Assembly: GCF_022808915.1 (NCBI RefSeq)
Contig: NZ_JAKZFS010000002.1
Span: 682,001 to 746,000, forward strand
Length of the DNA stretch: 64,000 nucleotides
Direction of reading: 5' to 3'
Source: Fundidesulfovibrio terrae
GTDB lineage: Bacteria; Desulfobacterota; Desulfovibrionia; Desulfovibrionales; Desulfovibrionaceae
The translations under genes and the position numbers were made by a program. How positions within the stretch are numbered: position 1 is the stretch's first letter; the number at the start of each line of letters is the position of its first letter. This document shows positions 48,882-58,336 of the stretch, piece by piece. The notes beneath the pieces were generated by a model. The model had not been told where the DNA came from, did no database searches, and saw only the letters and a program-made list of their open reading frames with translations.

Positions 48882-50259
48882 CGACACCATCGCGGCCATC
48901 GTCACCGCTCCCGGCCGGGCCGGGGTGGGCATCGTGCGCGTAAGCGGCCCCCAGGCCCGCCCCCTGGCCGAGCGCCTGTTCCGCTCCGCCAAGGAAGGCT
49001 TCTCAGGGCTCAAGCCCTACCGCCTGCACCACGGAATGCTCCTGGACGCCGGGGGCCGCCCCCTGGACGACGTGCTCTGCGCCTTCATGCCCGGCCCCAA
49101 TTCCTATACCGGCGAGGACGTGGTGGAGTTCAACTGCCACGGCACCCCCGCGGTGCTGCGCGCGGTCCTTGGAGCGGCCCTGTCCCTGGGGGCCAGGCAC
49201 GCCGAGCGCGGCGAGTTCACCAAGCGGGCCTTCCTGTCCGGACGGATGGACTTGAGCCAGGCCCAGGCCGTGGCCGAGCTGGTGGCCGCCGACACCCTGG
49301 CCGGGGCCGGACTGGCGCTGGCCCGCCTGGAGGGGGTCATGGCCCGGCGCGTCTCCGAGCTACGCTCCCGCCTGGAGGGGCTGCGGGTGCAGATCTGCCT
49401 GGCCGTGGACTTCCCCGAGGAAGAGGTGGATTGCCTGGAGCCCGCGTCCTTCCTGGAGGCCGTGGGCCAGGTGACGGAGCAGATCGGCGTTCTGGTCGCG
49501 GCCCACGGGCGGGCCAGGCCGTTTCGGGAAGGGGCCTTGGCCGTGCTGGCCGGGCCGGTGAACGCGGGAAAATCGAGTCTCCTGAACGCCCTTATCGGCC
49601 GGGAGCGGGCCATAGTCTGCGACGCACCCGGCACAACCCGCGACTTTCTCGAGGAACAGCTGGACCTGGGGGGCCTGCCGGTGCGCCTGGTAGACACCGC
49701 CGGGCTTCGCGCCACCGACGACCCCGTGGAGCGCGAGGGCGTGGCCCGCTGCCAGCGCCTGGTGGAGGAGGGGCGGGTGGTGCTCCTGGTGCTGGACGGC
49801 ACCAGGGACTTCGACCTGGCTTCCCTGGAGGGCGAATGCGGGCCGGTCCCCCTGGACCCGGACCGGGTGCTGGGCGTCATCAACAAGGCCGACCGGCCCC
49901 CGGCGGCGGATGATCCGTACGTCCGGCTGGAGCGGGCCGGGATCGAGGTCCTGCGCGTCAGCGCCCGCACCGGGCATGGTCTCGAGGAACTGTGCGCCGC
50001 CCTGCGCCGCCGCCTGCTGTCGGGATCGGACGCTCCGCCCGACAGCGAGCCCGTGCCCAACGACCGGGAGTGCGCCCTGCTCAGGCAGGCCGCCTCGGAG
50101 CTCGACGAGCTGTCCGCAGGGGTTGCGGCCGGATTGCCCCCGGACCTCCTGGGCGTGCGGCTTGAGAGCGCCTGCGCTCACCTGGGGGGCATCACCGGCG
50201 AGATCACCCCGGACGAGGTGCTGGGGACCATCTTCGACGGATTCTGCATCGGCAAGTAA
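48868..50259 (+). CDS. mnmE: tRNA modification GTPase MnmE
   Basis: This 463-aa GTPase, with MnmG, adds the 5-carboxymethylaminomethyl group to the wobble uridine of some tRNAs. Start is GTG 48868, with aagggaga upstream, giving the usual opening NDTIAAIVTAPGRAGVGIVR. A formyl-THF-binding N-domain and helical domain precede the G domain (G1 near 229-236, PVNAGKSS; G3 DTAGL; G4 NKAD). The C-terminus is CIGK, which holds the catalytic-site cysteine. It overlaps the FecR gene by 14 bp, so it may be translated from a shared transcript. Confidence 0.97.
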   Translation: MLNANDTIAAIVTAPGRAGVGIVRVSGPQARPLAERLFRSAKEGFSGLKPYRLHHGMLLDAGGRPLDDVLCAFMPGPNSYTGEDVVEFNCHGTPAVLRAVLGAALSLGARHAERGEFTKRAFLSGRMDLSQAQAVAELVAADTLAGAGLALARLEGVMARRVSELRSRLEGLRVQICLAVDFPEEEVDCLEPASFLEAVGQVTEQIGVLVAAHGRARPFREGALAVLAGPVNAGKSSLLNALIGRERAIVCDAPGTTRDFLEEQLDLGGLPVRLVDTAGLRATDDPVEREGVARCQRLVEEGRVVLLVLDGTRDFDLASLEGECGPVPLDPDRVLGVINKADRPPAADDPYVRLERAGIEVLRVSARTGHGLEELCAALRRRLLSGSDAPPDSEPVPNDRECALLRQAASELDELSAGVAAGLPPDLLGVRLESACAHLGGITGEITPDEVLGTIFDGFCIGK

Positions 50260-50327
50260 GGCCGGGAGTCGTTTTTCCGTTCCCTTTTGGACCCTTCCGG
50301 TCTATTGAGTGTCGGGGAGGTCCCGGC

Positions 50328-50621
50328 ATGCAGGAACTCGCGGCGGATTATCTGGAGCATTTCACCGTGGACATCGGCGAGGTCATCCACGTCGATCTGG
50401 ACGAATCCGCGCCGGAGGATCTCTTGGAACTCGATCGGCTCGTCCGGGACATGTTCGGTCCCGGCAAGCAGGTCTGCTTGTATGAGGCGCTCAGCACGGC
50501 GGCGGAATCCGAATTCCCCCCCTGTGCCGAGATAGACGAAAAGGTTTGTCCCCTGGACCTCTATTTCGTGGTGGTGGATTTCCTGGGAAACCGGGCTGTT
50601 CCCACCGACGGAGGCGTTTGA
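50328..50621 (+). CDS. Small protein of unknown function
   Basis: This 97-aa acidic protein has three cysteines. The ATG is preceded by gggaggtcc, and its TGA overlaps the ATG of the next gene, both signs of real translation. It shows a mixed helix/strand pattern (EHFTVDIGEVIHVDL, then LYFVVVDFLG near the end). I do not recognise a family. Its coupling to a periplasmic-binding-like gene and position after mnmE give no clear hint at function. Confidence 0.65.
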   Translation: MQELAADYLEHFTVDIGEVIHVDLDESAPEDLLELDRLVRDMFGPGKQVCLYEALSTAAESEFPPCAEIDEKVCPLDLYFVVVDFLGNRAVPTDGGV

Positions 50622-52273
50622 TGCGATTTGCCGGCAGCACCTTGAAATTCCTTGTGATCGGCGTCATTCTCTCCCTGGTACTGGGCGTGGCCGCCTGGGC
50701 TCAGGAAGCCCCGGCCGGTGATGCCCCTGCCCCGGCGGACGCGGCCGCACCGGCCAAGCCCGCCAAGAAGCACGCCAAGCCCGCCCCTAAACCGGCCAAA
50801 CCTGCGCTCAAGCCCGGCGAGGTGGTTCCCTTCGACCAGGCCGGACCGTCCGACCAGCCCGCTGCGGCCGCTCCGGCGGCAGCTGCGCCTGCTCCGGCGG
50901 CCTCCGACACGGGCGCCGCGGCCAAGGCCGCCGATGCTCCTTCCGCTCCTGTCGCGCCCGTCGCTCCCGTGGCCCCGGCGCTGCCCGCGGCCAAGGGTGC
51001 GGGCAAGCAGGCCGCCAAGGCCCCGGCCATCCCGGCGGCTTCATCCGACGAGGCTCCCGGCCAGATTCGCCCGCAAAAGGTTCCGCCCCTTCCGGCCAGG
51101 TCCAAAGTGTCCGGAGGCAAGCTGGTTATCGGCGCGCTCCTGCCCCTCACCGGTCCCCTGTCCCCCCAGGGGCAGAGCTCCAAGGCGGCCATCGAGCTGG
51201 CCGTGGCCGACGTCAACGGCTATCTGGCCGAGAGCGGCTCCTCGGAGCGGGTGTCCGTGGCCATCGAAGACACCGGCTCCAGCGGCCCCAAGGCCCTGGA
51301 CCGCATCAAGGCCCTGTCCGTGGCGGGCGCGCGCCTGATCATCGGACCGTACAGCGACAACGAAGTGGACGCCGTCCTCGATTTCGCGACCAAGAACGGC
51401 ATGGTCCTGCTCTCCCAGGGCAGCGCCGGGCCGTACCTGGCCAAGCCCGGCCGCAACCTCTTCCGCTTCAGCCCCTCGGATGCCTTCCAGGCCGAGGCCC
51501 TGGCCGTGCTGGCCTCCCAGGAAGGGTGCACCCAGCTCATCACCATCTGGGAGGGGGACATGTACGGCGACGAGCTGATCACCCACATCAAGGGGCAGTT
51601 CGCCAACCAGGGTGGGCAGGTGCTCGCGGGCACCCGCTTCCGTCCCGAGGTGAGCCAGTTCGCTACCTACGTGGCCGACCTGAAGGGCCAGATCGACAAG
51701 CAGGTGAAGGACAAGAAGAAGCTGGCCATCGTGGTGGCCGCCCGGGGCGCCCAGACCGCGGGCATCCTGCGCGAGGCCGCCAAGCTGGCCGGGATGGACG
51801 AAGCCAAGTGGTACGGCGGCGACGACTCGGCCCTGCGCGGCTCCATCATCGAGGACAAGACCGTGGCCGCGTTCGCCGCCAAGGTGCGCATGGCCTTCGC
51901 CCGCTACGGCGAGACCGGCACCGGCCTCTACACCGAGGTGGAAAAGCGCATCGAGGAGCGCATTCAGGCCTTCGTGGACACCCAGGCCGTGGTGGCCTAC
52001 GACCTGATCTGGCTGGGCGCGTTCACTGCCCTGGCCTCGGGCGATGACGCGGCCGCCCTCAAGAAGGCCATCCCTGCCACGGCGGAGCGTTTCTACGGCG
52101 CCAGCGGCTGGATGGCCCTCAACGAGTACGGCGACCGTCGCGAAGACTACGACTTCGACTTCTGGACCATCAAGAACATCGACGGCAAATTCTACTGGGT
52201 CAAGACCGCTCGCTACCAGTTCGATCCGGGCAGCGTGAAGCAGCTCATCATCAACGCCCCCGAGAAGGACTAG
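50621..52273 (+). CDS. Periplasmic-binding-protein-like protein (type I fold) with Pro/Ala linker
   Basis: This 550-aa protein starts at ATG 50621 (gaggcg upstream, overlapping the previous stop). A signal peptide (FLVIGVILSLVLGVAAWA) is followed by an Ala/Pro/Lys-rich stretch of about 130 residues, then a type I periplasmic-binding domain (about 165-550; VIGALLPLTGPLSPQG, ALSVAGARLIIGPYSD). The fold is that of branched-chain amino-acid binding proteins and of LpoA-like penicillin-binding-protein activators. With no ABC permease nearby and a long wall-spanning linker, an LpoA-like role is possible. Substrate binding is equally possible. Confidence 0.82.
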   Translation: MRFAGSTLKFLVIGVILSLVLGVAAWAQEAPAGDAPAPADAAAPAKPAKKHAKPAPKPAKPALKPGEVVPFDQAGPSDQPAAAAPAAAAPAPAASDTGAAAKAADAPSAPVAPVAPVAPALPAAKGAGKQAAKAPAIPAASSDEAPGQIRPQKVPPLPARSKVSGGKLVIGALLPLTGPLSPQGQSSKAAIELAVADVNGYLAESGSSERVSVAIEDTGSSGPKALDRIKALSVAGARLIIGPYSDNEVDAVLDFATKNGMVLLSQGSAGPYLAKPGRNLFRFSPSDAFQAEALAVLASQEGCTQLITIWEGDMYGDELITHIKGQFANQGGQVLAGTRFRPEVSQFATYVADLKGQIDKQVKDKKKLAIVVAARGAQTAGILREAAKLAGMDEAKWYGGDDSALRGSIIEDKTVAAFAAKVRMAFARYGETGTGLYTEVEKRIEERIQAFVDTQAVVAYDLIWLGAFTALASGDDAAALKKAIPATAERFYGASGWMALNEYGDRREDYDFDFWTIKNIDGKFYWVKTARYQFDPGSVKQLIINAPEKD

Positions 52274-52300
52274 GCGTAAGCCCGGCGCATTCGAGAAACC

Positions 52301-52336
52301 AAGGCCCGGAGGGACAGCGTCCCTCCGGGCCTTTTT
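52301..52336 (+). terminator. Intrinsic terminator
   Basis: A perfect 15-bp stem (52301-52315 with 52319-52333, loop AGC) is followed by TTT, 27 bp after the stop of the periplasmic-binding-like gene. Confidence 0.93.
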
Positions 52337-52423
52337 CATCGGAGTTGGTTGCCGGTCCGCCGGCCGGGCTTCCCGCTTCGCACCGAGGCCGGAAGCGCCG
52401 CGCCCTCATTGTCCAGTCGGGGG

Positions 52424-53551
52424 CTACCGGGGAATATCCAGCGGCAGGCTCACGATGAAGGACGAGCCCTTCCCCTTGGTGGAATCGACGCAGATGGAGC
52501 CGCCGAACAGGTCCACCACCCCCTTTACGATGGTCAGCCCCAGCCCCGCGCCCTTGCGGCGCAGGTGGCCCTCCTGACACATCTGGGAGAACTGGTCGAA
52601 CATGAAGCGGGCGTCGGCCGGGTCGAAGCCGATGCCGGTGTCGGCGACATCGATGATGGCCGTGATTCCTCCGTCGGGCTTTCGCACGTGGGTCAGGTGG
52701 AGTTTCACCGAACCGGAGGCGGTGAACTTGATGGCGTTGGACAGAAGGTTGCCGAGCACCTGGCGGAATTTGACCTCGTCGCAGAGCACGGCCTTGGGGA
52801 ACCCCCGGCTCGTGCGGACGGACAGGGTGATGGCGCTTCGCCTGGCCTGTTCGCTGTGCAGCTCAGCCATGGATTGGGCGATGGCGGACAGGTTGAGCGC
52901 CTGCAGCCGGAGCGAATCCTTGCCGGATTCTATCTTGGCGAAATCGAGCAGGTTCTTGGCCAGCTCCAGCACGATTTCACAGGCGTCGGACGCCCGTGTG
53001 GCGTATTCCTGCTGTTGCGGGGTCAGGCCGGATTTGCGCAGCAGCTGGATCATGCCCATGACCCCGATGAGGGGCGAGCGCATGTCGTGGCTGAGCACGG
53101 CCAGGATGTTCCTGCTGAACTCCTTGGCCTTCTTTTCCGCCTCGACCACGGCCTCGCGGCAACCGCTGCAGGCGTGCAGGTCTCGCGCAGGGGTCATGAT
53201 GCCTTCGATCCAGGAGGGTTTCCCGGATGCGTCGTGCATCAGCTTGCCGATAATGGATATGCGGATGGGAGTCGGGGCGATGTCCACCAGGTTGCAGGTG
53301 ACATCGAGGGCGTCGCCGGAGGTCATGCAGTGGGTGAAAGCCTGTTGGAACGCGGGCCAGTCCGCCTGCTGGATCAGGTTTTCCCATTTGAACTCGGCGT
53401 CGATCCGGGACAGCGGCCCGCTTGCCGGTTTGTGCAACAGGAAGGAGAGGTGGTTTTCCGTCAGCGAGCCATGACCTCCTGCCTCGGTCAGAAAGCTGGC
53501 GGCGGTGGTGTCCTGCGACGGGGGGTCGGCTGTTCGCTCCGTGGAGGTCAA
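52424..53551 (-). CDS. PAS-histidine kinase, soluble
   Basis: This 375-aa kinase starts at TTG 53551, with a strong aaggagg 7 bp upstream (53559-53565); a longer frame exists but lacks support. It has a PAS-like domain (about 35-135), a short Cys-containing linker (HACSGC), HisKA (AVLSHDMRSPL) and HATPase_c (ADTGIGFD, GAGLGLTIV). No TM helix is seen, so it senses something in the cytoplasm. The H-box is of the hybrid-kinase type (SHDMRSP), but no receiver is attached. Confidence 0.88.
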   Translation of the reverse strand: MTSTERTADPPSQDTTAASFLTEAGGHGSLTENHLSFLLHKPASGPLSRIDAEFKWENLIQQADWPAFQQAFTHCMTSGDALDVTCNLVDIAPTPIRISIIGKLMHDASGKPSWIEGIMTPARDLHACSGCREAVVEAEKKAKEFSRNILAVLSHDMRSPLIGVMGMIQLLRKSGLTPQQQEYATRASDACEIVLELAKNLLDFAKIESGKDSLRLQALNLSAIAQSMAELHSEQARRSAITLSVRTSRGFPKAVLCDEVKFRQVLGNLLSNAIKFTASGSVKLHLTHVRKPDGGITAIIDVADTGIGFDPADARFMFDQFSQMCQEGHLRRKGAGLGLTIVKGVVDLFGGSICVDSTKGKGSSFIVSLPLDIPR

Positions 53552-53764
53552 AGCGTATCCTCCTTGCCGAGCCGAGGGCTGCGGAGTTTTGCTTGTAGCG
53601 AGGAACCTATTGGGGTGGAACAGGCCATACAGGCTGTGGCCATGACTATAGGCGGCAAGGTTGAGCAACGCAAGCCGGTTTTGAATAGAAATATCAGCTG
53701 GTTGGTTCGGGAGGGATTCTTGCGGGCGCGTGTCGTCGCGCGCGCCCGGCCGCAAGGCGGGCGT

Positions 53765-53795
53765 TTGGGACGGGTACCGCGACGCCCCGTCCCAA
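53765..53795 (-). terminator. Hairpin downstream of rnr
   Basis: A perfect 10-bp stem (53765-53774 with 53786-53795, 11-nt loop) lies 26 bp past the end of rnr. No T tract follows on the minus strand, so it may stabilise the 3' end or act with Rho rather than terminate alone. The rest of 53552-53821 shows no gene. Confidence 0.4.
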
Positions 53796-53821
53796 GCCTC
53801 TCTCGCAGGCCTCCGGCGCGG

Positions 53822-56071
53822 TCAGCCGGAGCGCTTGCGGCCCTTGCCGCCTTTATCACCTCTGCCGCCCTGGCCGCCCTTGCCCCTGGGCTTGCCCGTG
53901 AACTTCCTGCGCTGGCGGTGCGACAGATTCAGGTTCTCGTCCCCGGCCAGCTTGAGGTTCACCTCAAGCCTCCCCAGGTGCACGTCGGTGAGCTCCACCG
54001 AAACGTGCTGGCCCAGGCGGTAGCGGCGTCCGGTCCGCTGCCCCAGAAGCTCCTGCCGCTCGGGGAACAGGGCGTAATAGTCGTCGGTGAGCGTGGACAG
54101 GCGCACCATCCCCTCGGCCATGACGTCGGTGAGCTCCACCCAGAACCCGAAATCCGACAGCGAGGAGATGACCCCCTCGAAGGTCTGCCCCACCTTGTCC
54201 TCCAGGAAGAGCACGGTGATGCGCTTGAGGATCTCGCGCTCGGCCTCCATGGCCACGCGTTCGCGCTGGCTGATGTTCTCGCACACGGCCTGCATCTTGC
54301 GCGCGGGCAGGGGGGGCTCGTCCCCGCGCAGCACGGCCTTGAGCCCCCGGTGCACCATGAGATCGGCGTAGCGCCGGATGGGCGAGGTGAAGTGGCAGTA
54401 GCACTCCGAGGCCAGTCCGAAGTGGCCCAGGTTCTGGGTGTGGTACTTGGCCTGCATCATGGAGCGCAAAAGCAGCCTGCTGGTGAGGAATTCCATGTCC
54501 GTGCCCGCGGCCTTGGCCAGGATGGCCTGGATGCCCTTGGCCGTCGGCTGCGGAGGCAGCGACAGGCCGAGTTCGGTGCGCTTGAGCACGGAAAAGAGCG
54601 TCTCCAGCTTGTCCGGGTCCGGCTCGGGGTGGATGCGGTAGGGCACGGGCGCGCCGTGTTCGGTGAGGAACCGGGCCACGGCCTCGTTGGCCGAGATCAT
54701 GAACTCCTCGATGATCTGGTTGCCGAAGTGGCGCTCGCGCGGGCGTATCTCCACGGCCTCGCCCTGGAGGTTGAAGAGAATCTCCGGCTCGGGCAGGTCG
54801 AAGTCCAGGCTGCCGCGCTCCACCCGCCGCTCATGGATGGCCCGGGCCAGCTTTTCGGCCGTCTCCAGCATGGGCAGCACGTGGGCGATATCCCGGCGCA
54901 CCTCCTGGTCGTCCAGGAAGAGCGCCTGGTTCACCTGGGTGTAGGTCAGGCGGGCCTTGCTGAGGATGACGGCGTTGTAGAAGCGGCTCTCGCCGGGCAC
55001 CCCGTCCGCCGAATAGACGGTCTCCACCACCATGGACAGGCGCGGCACGCCGGGATTCAAGCTGCACAGGCCGTTGGAGAGCGCCTCCGGGAACATGGGC
55101 TCCACGGATTGCGGGAAATAGTATGAGTTGCCGCGCTCCTGGGCTTCGCTGTCCAGGGGCGAGCCCTCGGGCACGTAGTGGGCCACGTCGGCGATGGCCA
55201 CGAACAGGACGTATCCGGAGCCCTTCTCCGTAACGAGGATGGCGTCGTCGAAGTCCCGGGCCTTGACCCCGTCGATGGTGACGAAGGTCATATCGCGCAG
55301 GTCGCGGCGTCCGGCGAAGTCCTCCTCGCCGGGAGCCTGGGGCAGGAGCGCCGCCTGTTCCAGGCAGCGCACCGGGAAGGGGCCGGGGATGGAGTGGTTC
55401 AGCTTGACCAGCTTCTCCTGCACGGCCACGTCGTTCTCGTTGCCCAGGGATTCGACCATCTCGGCGGCGTAGAGCTGGTGGTCGAGCTTTTCCCCGGCGG
55501 TGAGGGTGTAGACGTCACCCACGGCGGGCGGGGTTTCTCCCGGCGCGACCTCCAGGAGCAGGGCGTGCTTGTGGCGCGGGTCCGTGGGGCGGCACAGGTA
55601 CAGGCCCTGGCGCAGACGGCGCTCCACCCGGCAGGGCAGCGTGGCCGTTTCGCGCTCCAGCACCCGCACCACCCGGCCCTCGCAGTTGACGCCGCGCTGG
55701 CGGGTGAGGGCCACGGCCACGCGGTCGCGGTGCCAGGCGTCGCCGAAGTCGCGGGGGTTTACGAAGATGTCCTTGCGGCGCTTGTCGTCGCAGATGACGA
55801 AGCCCACGCCCGAACGCTGGATCTCCAGCCTGCCGGTGAAGAGGCGCATGCTCTCGGCCAGGCCCCAGGCCCCCTGGAGTTTGATGAGGCGTCCGGACTC
55901 GGTGAGCTGGTCCAGGATGTGGATGAGCTTGGCCTTGTGCAGCTTGGGCGCGCCCAGCCCGGCCAGGACGTCCTTGAGCGAGAGGGGCTTGCCCTGGCTT
56001 TTGAAGAGCCGGAGCACTGCCGTGGAATCGAACGAGCCGTCATGGCGGCGTTTCTTGTCGTGTTTGGCCAC
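53822..56071 (-). CDS. rnr: Ribonuclease R
   Basis: This 749-aa 3'-to-5' exoribonuclease degrades structured RNA. Domain order is a winged-helix-like start (about 15-70), two cold-shock/OB domains (about 75-215), the RNB catalytic domain (about 260-590; DGVKARDFDDA gives the Asp cluster; FTSPIRRYADL) and a C-terminal S1 domain (about 640-720). A basic Gly/Lys/Arg tail follows, typical of RNase R rather than RNase II. The ATG at 56071 gives MAKHDKKRRH. Length is normal. Confidence 0.96.
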   Translation of the reverse strand: MAKHDKKRRHDGSFDSTAVLRLFKSQGKPLSLKDVLAGLGAPKLHKAKLIHILDQLTESGRLIKLQGAWGLAESMRLFTGRLEIQRSGVGFVICDDKRRKDIFVNPRDFGDAWHRDRVAVALTRQRGVNCEGRVVRVLERETATLPCRVERRLRQGLYLCRPTDPRHKHALLLEVAPGETPPAVGDVYTLTAGEKLDHQLYAAEMVESLGNENDVAVQEKLVKLNHSIPGPFPVRCLEQAALLPQAPGEEDFAGRRDLRDMTFVTIDGVKARDFDDAILVTEKGSGYVLFVAIADVAHYVPEGSPLDSEAQERGNSYYFPQSVEPMFPEALSNGLCSLNPGVPRLSMVVETVYSADGVPGESRFYNAVILSKARLTYTQVNQALFLDDQEVRRDIAHVLPMLETAEKLARAIHERRVERGSLDFDLPEPEILFNLQGEAVEIRPRERHFGNQIIEEFMISANEAVARFLTEHGAPVPYRIHPEPDPDKLETLFSVLKRTELGLSLPPQPTAKGIQAILAKAAGTDMEFLTSRLLLRSMMQAKYHTQNLGHFGLASECYCHFTSPIRRYADLMVHRGLKAVLRGDEPPLPARKMQAVCENISQRERVAMEAEREILKRITVLFLEDKVGQTFEGVISSLSDFGFWVELTDVMAEGMVRLSTLTDDYYALFPERQELLGQRTGRRYRLGQHVSVELTDVHLGRLEVNLKLAGDENLNLSHRQRRKFTGKPRGKGGQGGRGDKGGKGRKRSG

Positions 56072-56150
56072 GGGGGTGGTGTCCTCGAATCCCGTCCGGA
56101 AGTACCGGCGGAGGCAAGAGGTTGGAGGCTTGCGCCAAAGCTTCGCGGCG

Positions 56151-57446
56151 CTACGCCGTCTCTACCCGGTTTCGCCCGTTGTTCTTGGCCTTGTATAGGG
56201 CCGTGTCCACCCGGCGCAACAGCGAATCGATGCTTTCGTCCGGGGCCAGTTCGGCAACGCCGAAGCTGCAGGTGATGTGGATGTCCTCGGGGAAGGGCGT
56301 GGATTCCACGATGGCGCGCAGGCGCTCGGCAGACTCCAGGGCGTCCTCCTTGGAGGAGATGGGCGCCAGCAGCATGAATTCCTCCCCGCCCCAGCGCCCG
56401 AGGATGTCAGTGTCGCGCACGGCGCGCAGGACGATGCCCGCCAGCTCCTCGAGCACCTTGTCCCCGGCCTGGTGGCCATGGGTGTCGTTAATCTGCTTGA
56501 AATGATCGATGTCGAACATGATCAGGGACATGGGCAGGCCGTAACGGCGGAACCGGGCGTGTTCCGCCGTGATGTATTCGGTGAGCCTGAAACGGTTGGC
56601 TACTCCGGTGAGGCTGTCCGTGGTGGCTTGGTGGAGCAGCTGGACGCGTTCGCGCTCCAGGGGGGTGATGTCGGTGAAGGTCACCACGACGCGGTCGAGT
56701 TCGCGGAAATGCTTGGCCGTAATCCAGAAGGTGTTCTCCTTGGCGCAGGCGTCGCCGGACGGCGAGAAGCAGGCGGTGCGCTGGTGCTGCGCCAGCTCCG
56801 GCAGCTGGGAGAGCCAGGAGAAGTCGTTCAGCCGGTAGCGCGTCCCGCCCACGTGCATCTCGTTCATCCGTCCCGGCGCCCCGGCCAGGAGCGACTCCAG
56901 GCAGTCCTGCCCCACGAAGGTGAGGAAGGTGCGGTTGGCGTAGTCCACCTTGCCCCCGGACGAGGAGACGATCAGGTGGGGGTTGATGTCGAGCAGATAG
57001 GTGAAAAGCTGCCGCCGGGCTTCCTCCTGCTTGCGCTGCATCACTTGGCGCGCGTTTTTGAAGAGAATGGGGGCCATGGCGTCGGGGTCCAGGGGCTTCT
57101 GCACGAAGCCGTCCATGCCCACGTCGAGCGCCTGTTGCAGGTAGTGGTCGTCGCTGTAGGCCGTGAGGGCGATGACCGGCGTATCCGGGGATTCCGACTT
57201 GATGATGGCCGTCATGGACAGGCCGTCCATGACGGGCATGTTGATGTCGGCCAGCACGATGTCGGGATGCACTTCCCGAAAGATCCGCAGGCCCTCGGAA
57301 CCGTCGCAGGCGGTGTATACTCGGGCGACCTTGCGCTCGAGCAGGCGGGCGGCCAGTTCGCGCGTCACCCGGTCGTCCTCCACGAAAAGCAGGGTGGTTT
57401 GTGAAAGCAGGTCCGCGAGGGCCGGCTCGGACTTGGTCAGGGGCAT
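56151..57446 (-). CDS. Receiver-PAS-GGDEF diguanylate cyclase
   Basis: This 431-aa response regulator should make cyclic di-GMP when phosphorylated. The receiver (about 16-130) has Asp67 (VLADINMPVMDG). A PAS-like domain lies at about 160-255. The GGDEF domain (about 270-431) has an intact active site WGGEEF, with the product-inhibition I-site RDTD five residues before it. ATG 57446 is chosen over one 39 bp upstream because it leads into the normal receiver start. It is probably the main source of c-di-GMP for the PilZ-type proteins in this window, but the link is inference. Confidence 0.93.
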   Translation of the reverse strand: MPLTKSEPALADLLSQTTLLFVEDDRVTRELAARLLERKVARVYTACDGSEGLRIFREVHPDIVLADINMPVMDGLSMTAIIKSESPDTPVIALTAYSDDHYLQQALDVGMDGFVQKPLDPDAMAPILFKNARQVMQRKQEEARRQLFTYLLDINPHLIVSSSGGKVDYANRTFLTFVGQDCLESLLAGAPGRMNEMHVGGTRYRLNDFSWLSQLPELAQHQRTACFSPSGDACAKENTFWITAKHFRELDRVVVTFTDITPLERERVQLLHQATTDSLTGVANRFRLTEYITAEHARFRRYGLPMSLIMFDIDHFKQINDTHGHQAGDKVLEELAGIVLRAVRDTDILGRWGGEEFMLLAPISSKEDALESAERLRAIVESTPFPEDIHITCSFGVAELAPDESIDSLLRRVDTALYKAKNNGRNRVETA

Positions 57447-57573
57447 GGGATGCCTGCCTTCTTGAAATGCGTACTTCGGTGTCACAGGCGAAGATTCACC
57501 TTTTCCTTGGTGCCATAAATCGGGTAAGCGTCAAGGAAAAACACGATCCTAAGACTGGAGGAGTGGGAAGCGC

Positions 57574-57942
57574 ATGTCAGCGACAGGGTGTGACGTCATC
57601 GGCGAGATCCTCTACGGGAGCGATCTCCCGTTTGAGGCTGTGGACGCGGCGGAAGCCGGACTCAAGGATGCGGTGGAGAACCTGCTGACCGGTTTCGACC
57701 CGCTCTACGTGGATTTCCGGGCTTCAGGCGATGGCCTGGGGTTCGTGAGCTCGTTGCGGGAATGCCCCGTGGACGGGCTCGAGGGCGCGTGCGTCGCGCT
57801 GTCGCGCCTCCTGGACCCACAGGGCAGGGGGAGGCTGGTGGCGGTGGCGGCCGGTTTGGGGCCCGTGCGCGCCTGGACCTTTTCCGCCCAGGGCTTGGAC
57901 AAGGCGGAAGCGGCTCGCAAGGGAGGACGCAAGCGTGGATAA
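57574..57942 (+). CDS. Protein of unknown function upstream of cupin
   Basis: This 122-aa protein has tggaggag about 9 bp before its ATG. It has a mixed alpha/beta pattern, two cysteines, and a basic C-terminal tail (ARKGGRKRG). The frame overlaps the GTG of the cupin gene by 8 bp, so translation is coupled. I do not recognise a family. It is divergent from the diguanylate cyclase gene by about 130 bp. Confidence 0.65.
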   Translation: MSATGCDVIGEILYGSDLPFEAVDAAEAGLKDAVENLLTGFDPLYVDFRASGDGLGFVSSLRECPVDGLEGACVALSRLLDPQGRGRLVAVAAGLGPVRAWTFSAQGLDKAEAARKGGRKRG

Positions 57943-58336
57943 GCTGATCGTACAAGACGCCCCCCGGACGCCTGAGCGCGTGCCGTTTCGGCGCATCGTC
58001 CAGGAGCGCGGCGAACTGGCCCTCATCGAGGACGGCCCCGTGTTCAACCATCTGGCTTGCTTCACCCTGAAGCCCGGAGCCGGGTTCTTCCGGGGCGGGC
58101 ACGTGCACCGCTCCAAGGTGGAGCATTTCTACGTGCTCTCCGGCCGGGGCGTTCTCAAGTGGAGCGATCCCGCGACCGGGCAAAAGGGAAGCGAGGAGCT
58201 GCGCGCCGGCCACAAGGTGACCATCCTGCCGGGGCTGGCCCACCGCTTCGAGGCGTTGGAGGAGCTGGCCGTTGTGGAGTACTATGAAGGGCTGCACGAC
58301 CCGGACGACGACAGCCCCTACCATGATTTCGGCTGA
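57935..58336 (+). CDS. Small cupin-domain protein
   Basis: This 133-aa single cupin starts at GTG 57935, with ggagga upstream. The barrel motif GHVHRSKVEHFYVLSG gives two His and a Glu as metal ligands, and a later HRF in motif 2 gives another His. A sugar isomerase/epimerase-like, dioxygenase-like or sensor role is possible; context does not decide. It shares a transcript with the unknown 122-aa gene. Confidence 0.85.
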   Translation: MDKLIVQDAPRTPERVPFRRIVQERGELALIEDGPVFNHLACFTLKPGAGFFRGGHVHRSKVEHFYVLSGRGVLKWSDPATGQKGSEELRAGHKVTILPGLAHRFEALEELAVVEYYEGLHDPDDDSPYHDFG

